Source of the DNA: an uncultured Gammaproteobacteria bacterium
GTDB taxonomy: Bacteria; Pseudomonadota; Gammaproteobacteria; Steroidobacterales; UBA11654
Assembly (NCBI GenBank): GCA_937801655.1
Contig: CALMWC010000021.1
Location: 1-41,415, forward strand
Direction of reading: 5' to 3'
Length of the DNA stretch: 41,415 bases
The position numbers and the translations under genes are program-made. How positions within the stretch are numbered: position 1 is the first letter of the stretch; the number at the start of each line of letters is the position of its first letter. The notes beneath the pieces are model-generated. The model made no database searches and was not told the origin of the DNA. It was given only the letters and a program-made list of their open reading frames with translations. Shown here piece by piece: positions 1-7,704 of the stretch.

Positions 1-659
1 TAATGAGATAAGAATAGCTCCATTTCACTCTCGCTTAAATCATGGAAATTAATCACTGTAGCCAAGTCAAAATAAGGATTGTTCAAACTTGCATACTCCC
101 AATCAATGATCTTAATGCCATCTGAAATTATAATATTTGTGTAATTGAGATCGTTGTGACAAAGACATTTACTTTCATTGTTTTGATCTAATTCTCTAAA
201 CAAAGACAAACCTTGATCAATGAGTTTGGAATGCTGCATACCTTTTAATTCCTTTTCATAGTTTTGAATAAAATGCTTAAATTCAATGGCTTCAATCTTT
301 GGCTCTATATGATGAATCAAATGCATAGCTTGTGCTAACTGTTCTAAATGAACAGGTTTGCGAATGGATGATTGCGTCAATGACTGACCTTCAATCAGTC
401 GAGTAATGAGCAATCCATTCTCAGGATCTGAATGGAGTATTTCAGGGGCATAGTCATAAGCTGCAATGGATTCAAGCAGTTGTGTCTCTTTGATTCGATT
501 TAAACTTAAATGCTCTACGACATTTTTATCAATTCTAACCACTCCCTGGTCGCCTTTAAAGGAACAAGCATATATTTCTGAAACCGGTCCATCTTTAATC
601 AAAGCACCAATTTCTATCGATCCTCTAATGGATTCCAGCTTATACAAAAGATCAGACAT
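1..659 (-). CDS. Aminoglycoside/choline-kinase-type phosphotransferase, probable thiamine kinase (C-terminus cut by window edge)
   Basis: About 219 residues are present; the gene runs off the left edge. The kinase signature is visible: catalytic loop HNDLNYTN (H168, D170, N175) and the metal-binding IDWEYA (D186), as in the APH/choline kinase/ThiK superfamily. The ATG at 659-657 overlaps the stop of the upstream pnuC-like gene by 8 nt, so the two are translationally coupled. It is the third gene of a unit headed by a TPP riboswitch, a TonB receptor and a PnuC-family permease. I therefore infer that it phosphorylates imported thiamine in the cytoplasm, trapping it as thiamine phosphate. The fold is clear; the substrate rests on context. 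A choline or other small-alcohol kinase is the alternative. Confidence 0.75.
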   Translation of the reverse strand, partial: MSDLLYKLESIRGSIEIGALIKDGPVSEIYACSFKGDQGVVRIDKNVVEHLSLNRIKETQLLESIAAYDYAPEILHSDPENGLLITRLIEGQSLTQSSIRKPVHLEQLAQAMHLIHHIEPKIEAIEFKHFIQNYEKELKGMQHSKLIDQGLSLFRELDQNNESKCLCHNDLNYTNIIISDGIKIIDWEYASLNNPYFDLATVINFHDLSESEMELFLSH

Positions 660-1233
660 TTTTCAGTCGAATCCGATTCCAAGATCGATACCCTATAACA
701 ATGATAAAAAGATAGGAGAAAAACAAAAAAGCAGTTAAGTAGAGTTCTCTTGATGCAAACAGAAAAACAGAAATCAAATCAATAACGAACCAATAAACCC
801 AATTCTCCAAGACTTTCTTAGCAACCATATAAGTGGTAACAATAGCGCCCCAGGTAGTCAGAGCATCCCAAAATGGGAGAGCTGCTTCAGTAAACCGATC
901 CAGCAAATAGCCAGAAGAAACAGTGAGAAATAAGATCAATAAGATGGATAAAATATGTTGGATCGGAGTCCAGGTAAACACTTCATAAACCGACTCTGAT
1001 TTGGACTTCATCCATTGCGACCAACCGTAGAATCCCATTGCGATATAAAAGACTTGCAGGCCCGATTCCATATAAAGACCGACGCTATACATGATGTAAC
1101 AATAAAGACAGGAACTCATAATCCAAGCAGTCCAGCACCAAATATTCTGTTTCACTGCCAATATCAAATAAACAATCGCCAAAATCACCGCAATGATTTC
1201 AGGCAAATTTGTTATTACAGTGTTAAAACTCAT
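652..1233 (-). CDS. pnuT: PnuC-family permease, probable thiamine transporter (PnuT)
   Basis: A 193-residue inner-membrane protein with about seven hydrophobic segments and PnuC-like sequence (GLQVFYIAMGFYGWSQW around residues 62-78, and a W-rich central part). PnuC-type carriers move nicotinamide riboside, riboflavin (PnuX) or thiamine (PnuT) by facilitated diffusion, driven by phosphorylation inside the cell. Here the gene lies between a TonB-dependent receptor (11-nt overlap upstream) and a kinase (8-nt overlap downstream), under a TPP riboswitch. That context points to thiamine rather than nicotinamide riboside. Family assignment is firm; the vitamin is inferred from the riboswitch. No NAD-salvage gene is nearby. 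Confidence 0.8.
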   Translation of the reverse strand: MSFNTVITNLPEIIAVILAIVYLILAVKQNIWCWTAWIMSSCLYCYIMYSVGLYMESGLQVFYIAMGFYGWSQWMKSKSESVYEVFTWTPIQHILSILLILFLTVSSGYLLDRFTEAALPFWDALTTWGAIVTTYMVAKKVLENWVYWFVIDLISVFLFASRELYLTAFLFFSYLFIIVIGYRSWNRIRLKNV

Positions 1234-3358
1234 ATCGGACTAAGACGCCCATGTGCCTCGGATCACCTTGCCTTTGATAGAGCGTTGCTGGAAATCTGGG
1301 TGGTTCATTACCAAAATAAAATCCGCGAACGGAATAATACTTATCAAAGATATTTCTAGCCCAAAATTCATAGCTCCATTGATCTTGCTGATAACCAATC
1401 ACAAGATTGGTTAAAGCATAAGATTTGGATTTATTATTATGAGAATCGGAATAATAAAAACCACTTTTTCCAGTGACATCAAGAGAGACATAGACCTCAT
1501 TGGTTGGTTTCCATTTAATACCCGCTGCATAACTGGTTCGAGGGGCATGGGCTTGATCGCGACCCTCCAAATCACTTTGAGAGCCATATTTAGTAACCTT
1601 TGTTCGCAACAAACCCAGTGAAGCAAAAAGATTAATGCTATCAGTTGGCGTTGCAGTCCAATTCATTTCAACACCATAGTTCTCACCTGCTGCTGCATTT
1701 TGAGTTAAAAACAAAAAAGTATTGGGATCATTAGGGTCAACTTGGGTGGAAGACAAAATTTGCTGATTGTCTCGATCGGAATAAAAAACAACGGTATCCA
1801 AAGTCATATTAGACTCAGGATAACGGATATTGACACCCATTTCATAATTCCAAAGATATTCAGGATCGTACATTAAATTTACATCCGATGTGGTCCCCTG
1901 CAATCCTGTGCCTAGATTAAAACCACCGGATTTATAACCTCGACCAACACTCACATAAACATTGGTATGCTCATTCCATTCATTTAATAAAGAGAACTTA
2001 CCGCCAAGCATTTGGTCTTCAGGTGAAAATACCTCGCCATAAGTATCATCGTAATTGGCTTGCCAGTCTTCCCAACGCAGACCCAAACTGAGCGTTGTGG
2101 TGGGAGAAATTAAATAATCAAAGCTGGCAAAAAAAGCAGTGTTCTCAGAATCGTAATTATTCGTAGAAGCAGAATCCACCAAATAAGGAGAACGACCGCT
2201 GAAGGGATTGCTGTAGATGCCTAAATCCATTTTGTCATTTCGCTCATCCAAGCTGAGATAGTAAAGGCCCAATACCCATTCTAATCGTTTGTCTGAATTA
2301 AAATCGGCTGGATTGGACAACCATCTAAATTCTTGATTGAACGATCGCCTTGATCTTTTAGTCTCAGAGAAAAAATCATAAATATAAGGAGCACTAGATT
2401 CTGGGTTACTCCAGTCGGCATCATAACTGACCACAATGTCAGAATGGGTGGCACTACTGAGACTCTGAAATTGATAGCCGTCTGCCAAATGATTGACTTT
2501 CAAACCCAAGGCATTGGTGTCTTGTGAATCCACACCGGGTTTATCCGACAAAGTGTTTAAACTGCCATCAGTAGCCCACATATCGGAGCTTGCATCGGCA
2601 TCCACATTAAGCAAGAGCATATCCACAACTGTCGTGTCATTGGCTTGCCAATTAATCTTTAAACGACCGGTAAGCTCATCCTTGCCAGTGGTATCATCTC
2701 GCTTTAAATACAGATTGTCTCTAAACCCATCGCTGTCATCTTGTCTTAAAGAAAAACGGTATTTAACAGCTGGATTGCCTTGCATCGGTCCACCCATCGC
2801 AAAGCCAATACTGGCAATGCCATCGGAACCAAGATTGACCTCAGTCAAACCTTCAAAAGTATCGGTGGGTTCTTTGGATCGAATATAGATCATGCCAGCC
2901 AATGCATTGGCTCCCATTCTTGATCCCTGAGGACCTCGATGCACTTCAACCTGTTCCAAATCAAAACCCGTGGCAATGCCACCTTGTCCTGAAAAATCAA
3001 TGTCATCGATCATAAAACCAACGGAAGAATTAGGCGTGCCCTCATAACCGGATCGCTCGCCTATCCCTCGAATCTGAAAATATCGTGGTCGGGAATCACT
3101 GGCTGAAAAATTAAGATTGGGAATCAAAAATGAGAGCTGCTCAAAATGCTTCATTGGCTCACCATCCAAGCGATCTTCATCGATCACCAAAATACTGCCA
3201 TCGCTCTGATTCAATGCGGTATCACGATAACTCGCCCGAACCACAATCTCTTCAATGTCATCGGCATGCAACGGCATGCATAAAAATAACATCACTGCAG
3301 TGATTAAATAATATGAGAATTCAATAGGATCAAAATAGTCTTTAAAAGACTTAGTCAT
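1223..3358 (-). CDS. TonB-dependent outer-membrane receptor, probable thiamine receptor
   Basis: A 711-residue TonB-dependent receptor. From the chosen ATG it has an N-terminal hydrophobic signal (YYLITAVMLFLCMPLHA), a TonB-box-like IEEIVVRA, a plug domain (LVIDEDRL, IRGIGERS, VEVHRGPQG) and a long beta-barrel ending in a terminal Phe (VLVRYEF), typical of outer-membrane barrels. The frame is open 20 codons further upstream, but the ATG at 3358 has a strong GGAGG six nt before it, so I place the start there. The TPP riboswitch in its leader and the downstream permease and kinase indicate uptake of thiamine or a thiamine phosphate across the outer membrane. Receptor class is certain; the ligand is inferred from the riboswitch. 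Confidence 0.88.
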   Translation of the reverse strand: MTKSFKDYFDPIEFSYYLITAVMLFLCMPLHADDIEEIVVRASYRDTALNQSDGSILVIDEDRLDGEPMKHFEQLSFLIPNLNFSASDSRPRYFQIRGIGERSGYEGTPNSSVGFMIDDIDFSGQGGIATGFDLEQVEVHRGPQGSRMGANALAGMIYIRSKEPTDTFEGLTEVNLGSDGIASIGFAMGGPMQGNPAVKYRFSLRQDDSDGFRDNLYLKRDDTTGKDELTGRLKINWQANDTTVVDMLLLNVDADASSDMWATDGSLNTLSDKPGVDSQDTNALGLKVNHLADGYQFQSLSSATHSDIVVSYDADWSNPESSAPYIYDFFSETKRSRRSFNQEFRWLSNPADFNSDKRLEWVLGLYYLSLDERNDKMDLGIYSNPFSGRSPYLVDSASTNNYDSENTAFFASFDYLISPTTTLSLGLRWEDWQANYDDTYGEVFSPEDQMLGGKFSLLNEWNEHTNVYVSVGRGYKSGGFNLGTGLQGTTSDVNLMYDPEYLWNYEMGVNIRYPESNMTLDTVVFYSDRDNQQILSSTQVDPNDPNTFLFLTQNAAAGENYGVEMNWTATPTDSINLFASLGLLRTKVTKYGSQSDLEGRDQAHAPRTSYAAGIKWKPTNEVYVSLDVTGKSGFYYSDSHNNKSKSYALTNLVIGYQQDQWSYEFWARNIFDKYYSVRGFYFGNEPPRFPATLYQRQGDPRHMGVLVRYEF

Positions 3359-3438
3359 GGTACACCTCCGCCATTTGCATGGAACAGAACCTGTGCGATA
3401 TTGCACAAAGCCCCTCACCCGTTTTTTTCAATTGTAAA

Positions 3439-3452
3439 AATAGCATGCTATT
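3439..3452. repeat. 14-bp perfect palindrome at the 3' edge of the TPP aptamer
   Basis: AATAGCATGCTATT is its own reverse complement. It overlaps the 3' strand of aptamer helix P1 (GCATG) and is followed on the minus strand by a short T run. It could form a 5-bp hairpin that competes with P1, or be incidental. The stem is too short to be a convincing terminator. Confidence 0.4.
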
Positions 3453-3531
3453 CCTCCGCCATAATTAGATGGTTCAGGTTCAAAGGGTTCCCCTAAATTA
3501 GATCTCAGGCATTACTGCCACCCCTTGCACG
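3444..3531 (-). promoter_or_regulatory. TPP riboswitch (thi-box) in the leader of the TonB receptor operon
   Basis: Read on the minus strand, the leader holds the conserved TPP aptamer elements in order. P1 is CGTGC pairing with GCATG. P2 is AAGGGGT pairing with ACCCTTT. The P3 stem is GGCA/TGCC. They are followed by the invariant CTGAGA, then ACCCTTTGAACCTGA, a P5-like hairpin CCAT/ATGG and GGCGGAGGAAT. The aptamer ends about 85 nt before the receptor start codon. TPP riboswitches in Gram-negative bacteria usually repress translation or cause termination when TPP is plentiful. The element therefore links the whole downstream receptor-permease-kinase unit to thiamine status. Confidence 0.92.
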
Positions 3532-3601
3532 TCAGCGATATCATAGTATATTCAGGGAATATTTGCTATTGTCTAAATTCTAAAAACATCAAAAAATTAA
3601 T

Positions 3602-4483
3602 ATGTCTGACCAAACAAAAAATGATTATAAAGCCATCGACGCGGTGGTGAATATTTGGACCGATGAAGCGCTGTCTCATCGACCCGACTGGGGCGATGAA
3701 TTCTTCGTCGATAAAATGAATGCACAAAGTGGTTTAATGGCCGGTTTGAGCTTGGAACAAATGATTGAAAAAATGGAAGAAGCTGGCATTGAAAAAGCTT
3801 TTCTCATTGCTGCCCATTCAGGTCGCATTGGTATGCCCGGTTGTTATCACATGCCCTATGAAGTGGTGGCGCGAGCTTGTGAGAAATACCCCGATCGTTT
3901 CTATGGTCTTGCTGGCATTGATCCCTTCGATGGTATGGACGGGGTTCGAGCCTTTGAAGATGCAGTGACCAATATGGGTTTTATAGGGGCTCATCTCTAC
4001 CCACATTGGTATGAGTTGGCTCCTGATCATGCCAAGTATTACCCTTTTTACATGAAGTGTTGTGAGCTTGATGTCCCCATTCAAATGCAAGTCGGACAAT
4101 CGATGGTTTACTCAAAAGAATACCGCACTCGAAGTGTCGGTCAACCCATCACATTGGATACGGTGGCTTGCGATTTTCCTGAATTAAAATTAATTGGCAT
4201 TCATGTCGGTATTCCTTGGCATGAAGAGATGATCTCCATGGCTTGGAAGCATGAAAACATTTATATAGGAAGCGATGCTCACAGACCGAAGTACTGGCCA
4301 AAAAGTTTCATTCATTACCTTAATAGTTATGGGCAAGACAAAGTCATCTTCGGAACGGATTTTCCCGTCTTGGAGTTTAAAAAATCAATCGATGATATTG
4401 ATGGACTGAACCTCAAACCACAAGTCAGAAGAAAACTGTTACGAGACAATGTGATCAGAATCTACGGACTCGATATTGACTAA
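3602..4483 (+). CDS. Amidohydrolase-family protein (amidohydrolase_2 / ACMSD-like fold), metal site reduced
   Basis: A 293-residue protein of the amidohydrolase_2 (PF04909-type) superfamily, which includes decarboxylases such as ACMSD and gamma-resorcylate decarboxylase. Visible family features are the IDA strand at the N-terminus, LIGIHVGIPWHEE (H201, H207) and the C-terminal GTDFP with D253. The usual HxH after the first strand is absent (AVVNIW at residues 14-19), and the position often held by a metal-binding His in the P-I-x-x-H-x-G strand is Gln163. The metal centre may therefore be altered. Its stop codon overlaps the TTG start of the following DUF2855 gene, so the two were coupled. 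The reaction cannot be named from sequence. Confidence 0.8.
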   Translation: MSDQTKNDYKAIDAVVNIWTDEALSHRPDWGDEFFVDKMNAQSGLMAGLSLEQMIEKMEEAGIEKAFLIAAHSGRIGMPGCYHMPYEVVARACEKYPDRFYGLAGIDPFDGMDGVRAFEDAVTNMGFIGAHLYPHWYELAPDHAKYYPFYMKCCELDVPIQMQVGQSMVYSKEYRTRSVGQPITLDTVACDFPELKLIGIHVGIPWHEEMISMAWKHENIYIGSDAHRPKYWPKSFIHYLNSYGQDKVIFGTDFPVLEFKKSIDDIDGLNLKPQVRRKLLRDNVIRIYGLDID

Positions 4484-4793
4484 CCCGATTGACATCATCA
4501 CCTTTGAGGTGCAAAAAGATCAATGGAGCAACACCCGAGTCAACACCACAAGTTTTGACGGCAACCTTGAATCTGATCAAGTACTCTTTGCTATCGATCG
4601 GTTTGCACTCACTGCTAATAATATTTCATATTGCCTGGCGGGTGACACCCTTGGGTATTGGCAATTTTTTCCAACCACCGATGGATTCGGACGTGTGCCG
4701 GCCATGGGTTATGCCAATGTAGCGGCTTCCAATCATCCAGATATTAGGTTGGGGATCGTTATTGGGGGTTCTACCCAATGTCAAATTATCTAA
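4476..4793 (+). CDS. DUF2855 protein, N-terminal fragment (frame broken at about 4751-4754)
   Basis: The first of two pieces of a gene that should encode one protein of about 360 residues. The piece starts at a TTG overlapping the amidohydrolase stop. It carries the family's N-terminal blocks (FAIDRFALTANNISY, DTLGYWQFFP, GRVPAMGYANVAASNHPDI). The frame is lost after HPDIRLG. The expected continuation (GDRYWGFYPMSNYL) is read one frame over, which needs one more G in the GGGG at 4751-4754. DUF2855 proteins resemble medium-chain dehydrogenase/reductases and have no established reaction. The last residues of this piece (after about 4754) are out-of-frame sequence. Confidence 0.75.
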   Translation: MTNPIDIITFEVQKDQWSNTRVNTTSFDGNLESDQVLFAIDRFALTANNISYCLAGDTLGYWQFFPTTDGFGRVPAMGYANVAASNHPDIRLGIVIGGSTQCQII

Positions 4794-5578
4794 TCGCACA
4801 AGCCGGTAATGTCACCTCCTCCGGGTTTAGTGATGTGGTGCCTTATCGACAACAATTAGCCCCTATTTATTCACGGTTTGACAACATTAAAGCCAACCCG
4901 TTATACGAAGAGGCAAGAGAAGACCAAGACTTGTTGCTGCGTGGATTATTTTTAACCTCATGGCTGGTTGATGATTTTATGTTTGATAATGATTATTTTG
5001 GAGCCAACGCTTATGTCATTACCTGTGCATCGTCTAAAACCAGTATTGCTTTAGCTTTTACTGTGCAGCAACGAGGCGGTAAGAAAACCATTGGCATGAC
5101 TTCAGAAAAGAATGTGGAGTTTTGTCAAAGTCTGGGGTGCTATGATGAAATTATTACTTACGATCAAGCCCAAACGCTTGATAACAATGAACCCATCATG
5201 ATTGTTGACATGGCTGGAAATTTGTCAGCGATGAAAGCATTGCATGAGCATTTTCAAGACAATGTGAAATACTCCTGCAGCGTGGGTGCAACTCATCAGG
5301 CCAATAAAAAAGATTTCAATGTAGGTGACATGAATTCTTTTCCTGGTGCCACCCCAACCTTCTTTTTCGCACCAACACAGGCACAAAAAAGAACAGAAGA
5401 ATGGGGAGCGGGTGAAGTGCAAAAACGCATTGGCCTTAGCTTAAAAGACTTCCAGCAATACAGTGATCAATGGATGAGTATCACAAGAGGTCATGGAGTT
5501 GAAGAAATAAAAGATCCTTTCACCAAGGTTGTCCAAGGCAAAATTGCCCCAACTGAAGGTCTAATTCTTTCAGTCTAG
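4778..5578 (+). CDS. DUF2855 protein, C-terminal fragment
   Basis: The remaining 266 residues of the DUF2855 protein. In-frame family-like sequence actually begins before the ATG, at about 4754. Recognisable blocks are REDQDLLLRGLFLTSWLVDDF, then the Rossmann-like VITCASSKTSIALAF, IGMTSEKNVEFCQSLGCYDE and IMIVDMAGN. This matches the NAD(P)-binding half of medium-chain reductases without their zinc site. Its last 9 nt overlap the end of the convergent dienelactone-hydrolase gene. The body is well preserved on both sides of the break, which favours a recent mutation or a sequence error over long-term decay. Confidence 0.78.
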   Translation: MSNYLIAQAGNVTSSGFSDVVPYRQQLAPIYSRFDNIKANPLYEEAREDQDLLLRGLFLTSWLVDDFMFDNDYFGANAYVITCASSKTSIALAFTVQQRGGKKTIGMTSEKNVEFCQSLGCYDEIITYDQAQTLDNNEPIMIVDMAGNLSAMKALHEHFQDNVKYSCSVGATHQANKKDFNVGDMNSFPGATPTFFFAPTQAQKRTEEWGAGEVQKRIGLSLKDFQQYSDQWMSITRGHGVEEIKDPFTKVVQGKIAPTEGLILSV

Positions 5579-6403
5579 ATGCTCAGCTAGAAATCGAACG
5601 GTTTTCTGCCAAGAATCCTCAGCAGCAACAGGCTCATAAGCCGTACCTGATGCATTGGCAAAAGCATGTCTAGCTCCATCATAAAAATGAATACTGGCAT
5701 TTTTATCCAATGCTTTAAGATCCTCATCAAAGGCAATAAATTGTTTGTGCAAACGATCTTTTGTTCCGACAAAACCAATAATGGGCATCTCAAGGGTTGC
5801 TAATTTTTCTTTATCATCTATTAAACTGCCATAATAAATAACGGCAGCATCAATGTCTTTTGGCAACATTAAAGCGCCTCTTAAAGACCATTTTCCACCC
5901 AAGCACCAACCAATGATGCCAATCTTTTCAGCACCCACTTCATTTTTCAGATAATCATAAGCCGTTTTTAAATTTGCCAATGCGGTTGCTTCATTACTGG
6001 ATAGATTGGTACTGAGTTGAAACGCATCTTTTGGCTTGGTTGCTGTTTGCCCATCGTAGAGATCCACTGCCAATGCGGTGTAACCCAATCCAGCCAATTG
6101 ATTTGCCATTAAATGGATGTCTTCATTCAAACCCCACCATTCATGAATCACAATCAATGCTGACTTAGGTTGACTACTGCTTGGTTTTGCTAAGTAACCT
6201 TTGTGAGACTGATCATTGGTTTGACCATATACAATCTCAGATGAAACGATCTCATTCATCGGGGAACGATTGGCTCCTTCTGATGTCACAGGCATATCAT
6301 GCTTATGGTCCTCAAACTCACCGAGACTGTGATCAACAGCAAAACTTGGGTGTATAAATCCAAGCATTAATATAAATAAACTAAATTTTTTGACTAATTT
6401 CAT
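5570..6403 (-). CDS. Exported dienelactone-hydrolase-family alpha/beta hydrolase
   Basis: An alpha/beta hydrolase of the dienelactone hydrolase family. Counting from the longer start (ATG 6412), the triad is Cys170 in GWCLGG, Asp219 in GTKDRLH and His249 in ARHAF, and EWWGLN supplies the oxyanion region. The N-terminus has a signal peptide (KKFSLFILMLGFIHPSFA), so the enzyme is probably periplasmic. Two ATGs are possible, 6412 and 6403. The second begins directly at MKLVKKF and has AGGA upstream, so I prefer it. A His/Asp-rich linker (EFEDHKHDMP) follows the signal. The natural substrate is unknown; the family cleaves lactones and esters. It converges on the DUF2855 gene with a 9-nt overlap. 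Confidence 0.85.
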   Translation of the reverse strand: MKLVKKFSLFILMLGFIHPSFAVDHSLGEFEDHKHDMPVTSEGANRSPMNEIVSSEIVYGQTNDQSHKGYLAKPSSSQPKSALIVIHEWWGLNEDIHLMANQLAGLGYTALAVDLYDGQTATKPKDAFQLSTNLSSNEATALANLKTAYDYLKNEVGAEKIGIIGWCLGGKWSLRGALMLPKDIDAAVIYYGSLIDDKEKLATLEMPIIGFVGTKDRLHKQFIAFDEDLKALDKNASIHFYDGARHAFANASGTAYEPVAAEDSWQKTVRFLAEHLD

Positions 6404-6455
6404 TGATTCCATCCTATCTCATTGCTCATTCATTATATGATGATAAGATTAAAAC

Positions 6456-7035
6456 GTGAACCTTGAAATAATTTTAGCTCTTATTGTTGGCATCCTTATC
6501 GGAGGATTTGCTACATTCAAAATTATGCCTGGCTTTCTCAAATCTATTTTTAGAGAAACAGCTCGCGATGAACTTTCAGAAATACAGACAAGAAGTCACT
6601 GACGATCAACAACAGAATGAAGATGACATTACAAAAAAACTAGAAGCACTAAATACTGCCATCATCAAAGCAACATCCACATGGAATACTAATACTCAGA
6701 ATCTTTCTCAAGAAGTTGGAAATCTAACTAAATCACATACGCAATGGGCAGAATCCTTATCGAACCCTGGAGAACAAGGAGCATTGGCTGAAGAAGGATT
6801 AAAAGTGATGCTAGAAACAGCAGGATTTATTAAAGGAGTTAATTTCAGTGAACAACAATCAGAAAAAACTGATGAAGGTGATTTTAGACCCGATGTTTAT
6901 GTCAATACTCCAGATGAAGGAACGATAATAATTGACTCTAAAGCCCCAATGAAACTTTATAAAGAAGCTGTAGAAATTGATGACAAAAAACTTAAAAAAG
7001 CAAAAACTCAAAGAGCATGCAAAAAATGTGCTTGA
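6456..7035 (+). CDS. rmuC: RmuC family protein, N-terminal pieces (two frames)
   Basis: RmuC proteins are membrane-anchored coiled-coil proteins with a nuclease-like core that limit recombination at inverted repeats. The N-terminal anchor is read from GTG 6456 (NLEIILALIVGILIGGF). That frame stops at about 6602. The coiled coil and first half of the core continue in another frame, open from 6484 and family-like from about 6590. They include SNPGEQGALAEEGLKVMLE, then RPDVYVNTP and IIIDSKAPMKLY, which match the RmuC core (R-P-D-V, I-D-S-K). The first break lies between about 6575 and 6600. The second is near 7005: an additional A in the A5 run of GCAAAAACTC shifts the frame, giving the false end TQRACKKCA. 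Confidence 0.75.
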
Positions 7036-7528
7036 TCATGCAAAAAAACTGGGCAAGAAAGATTACTCAGGTGTCATAAAAAAGAAGACACCAGATTTTG
7101 TAATCATGTACGTACCCAATGTCTCAATATACATGTCAGCGATTGAACAAATACCTGATCTTGTAGAACAAGCAGCAAAGCATCGAGTTATGGTTTGTCC
7201 ACCCTCTTTGGTTTATGCGGCATTAAAAACAATTATGCTTACTTGGCAACAGCAAGAAGTCTATGAAAATGCAGAAGAAATAAAGAACCAAGCGTTGGAG
7301 ATGCATACAAGGCTCAAAAAATTTTATGATGATTTTTTCAAAAAAATTGGAACTGATCTTGGCCGTGCAGTCAAAGCCTATAGTAATGGAGTAAGATCTT
7401 GGGAAAGTCGTGTCATGCCATCAATCAGGAAAATTGAAGAAATGGGAATTGCTGATTCAACAAGAAAGATTGAAAGTGCTAAAAATATTGATCTTGAAGA
7501 GGAGTCTGTTATTTCTAAAAAAGATTAA
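6977..7528 (+). CDS. rmuC: RmuC family protein, C-terminal fragment
   Basis: This frame carries the second half of the RmuC core from about residue 10 on: LKEHAKNVLDHAKKLGKKDY, FVIMYVPN, then HRVMVCPPSLVYAALKTI followed by W-Q-Q-Q-E-V-Y-E-N-A-E-E-I, a clear match to the family's conserved region. A coiled-coil tail follows. Its first residues (MMTKNLKKQK) are out-of-frame reading of the preceding piece. Sequence on both sides of each break is well conserved. The gene is either a young pseudogene or an intact gene damaged by homopolymer sequence errors. Its stop codon overlaps the end of the convergent small gene at 7525. Confidence 0.75.
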   Translation: MMTKNLKKQKLKEHAKNVLDHAKKLGKKDYSGVIKKKTPDFVIMYVPNVSIYMSAIEQIPDLVEQAAKHRVMVCPPSLVYAALKTIMLTWQQQEVYENAEEIKNQALEMHTRLKKFYDDFFKKIGTDLGRAVKAYSNGVRSWESRVMPSIRKIEEMGIADSTRKIESAKNIDLEEESVISKKD

Positions 7529-7704
7529 TTTGCTACTTGGACAACTTCTTTTTCAGGATTGAAAGCATCATAGACATCATCAGCAAATCCCCATAGCATC
7601 CATAAGAAACTTAATACTATTATTCCTGTTGATGCAGAGATTAGAACTGATAAAGCTACTCTAGTGAACATAAAGATTGGAAGATTCATTACTCGTTCAA
7701 TCAT
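7525..7704 (-). CDS. Small membrane protein, 59 residues, function unknown
   Basis: A short gene with a clear GGAGG Shine-Dalgarno six nt before the ATG at 7704. The start codon overlaps the upstream gene's stop as ATGA, so it is translationally coupled to the exported protein at 7701-8252. The protein has one long hydrophobic stretch (about residues 10-42: FMFTRVALSVLIS, IIVLSFLWMLWGF) and then a short acidic, soluble tail (ADDVYDAFNPEKE). I do not recognise a family. The strong ribosome site and coupling make it a real gene. A partner role to its neighbour in the inner membrane is a guess from context only. Confidence 0.65.
   Translation of the reverse strand: MIERVMNLPIFMFTRVALSVLISASTGIIVLSFLWMLWGFADDVYDAFNPEKEVVQVAN

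Noticed and set aside
2493-2888. Long open frame on the plus strand opposite the TonB receptor gene
   Set aside because: It is antisense to a clear barrel-protein gene, has no ribosome site and shows no recognisable protein pattern.
3439-3452. Intrinsic terminator of the TPP riboswitch
   Set aside because: The hairpin has only five base pairs and a short T run. It would also be disrupted when P1 forms with ligand, the opposite of the usual logic.
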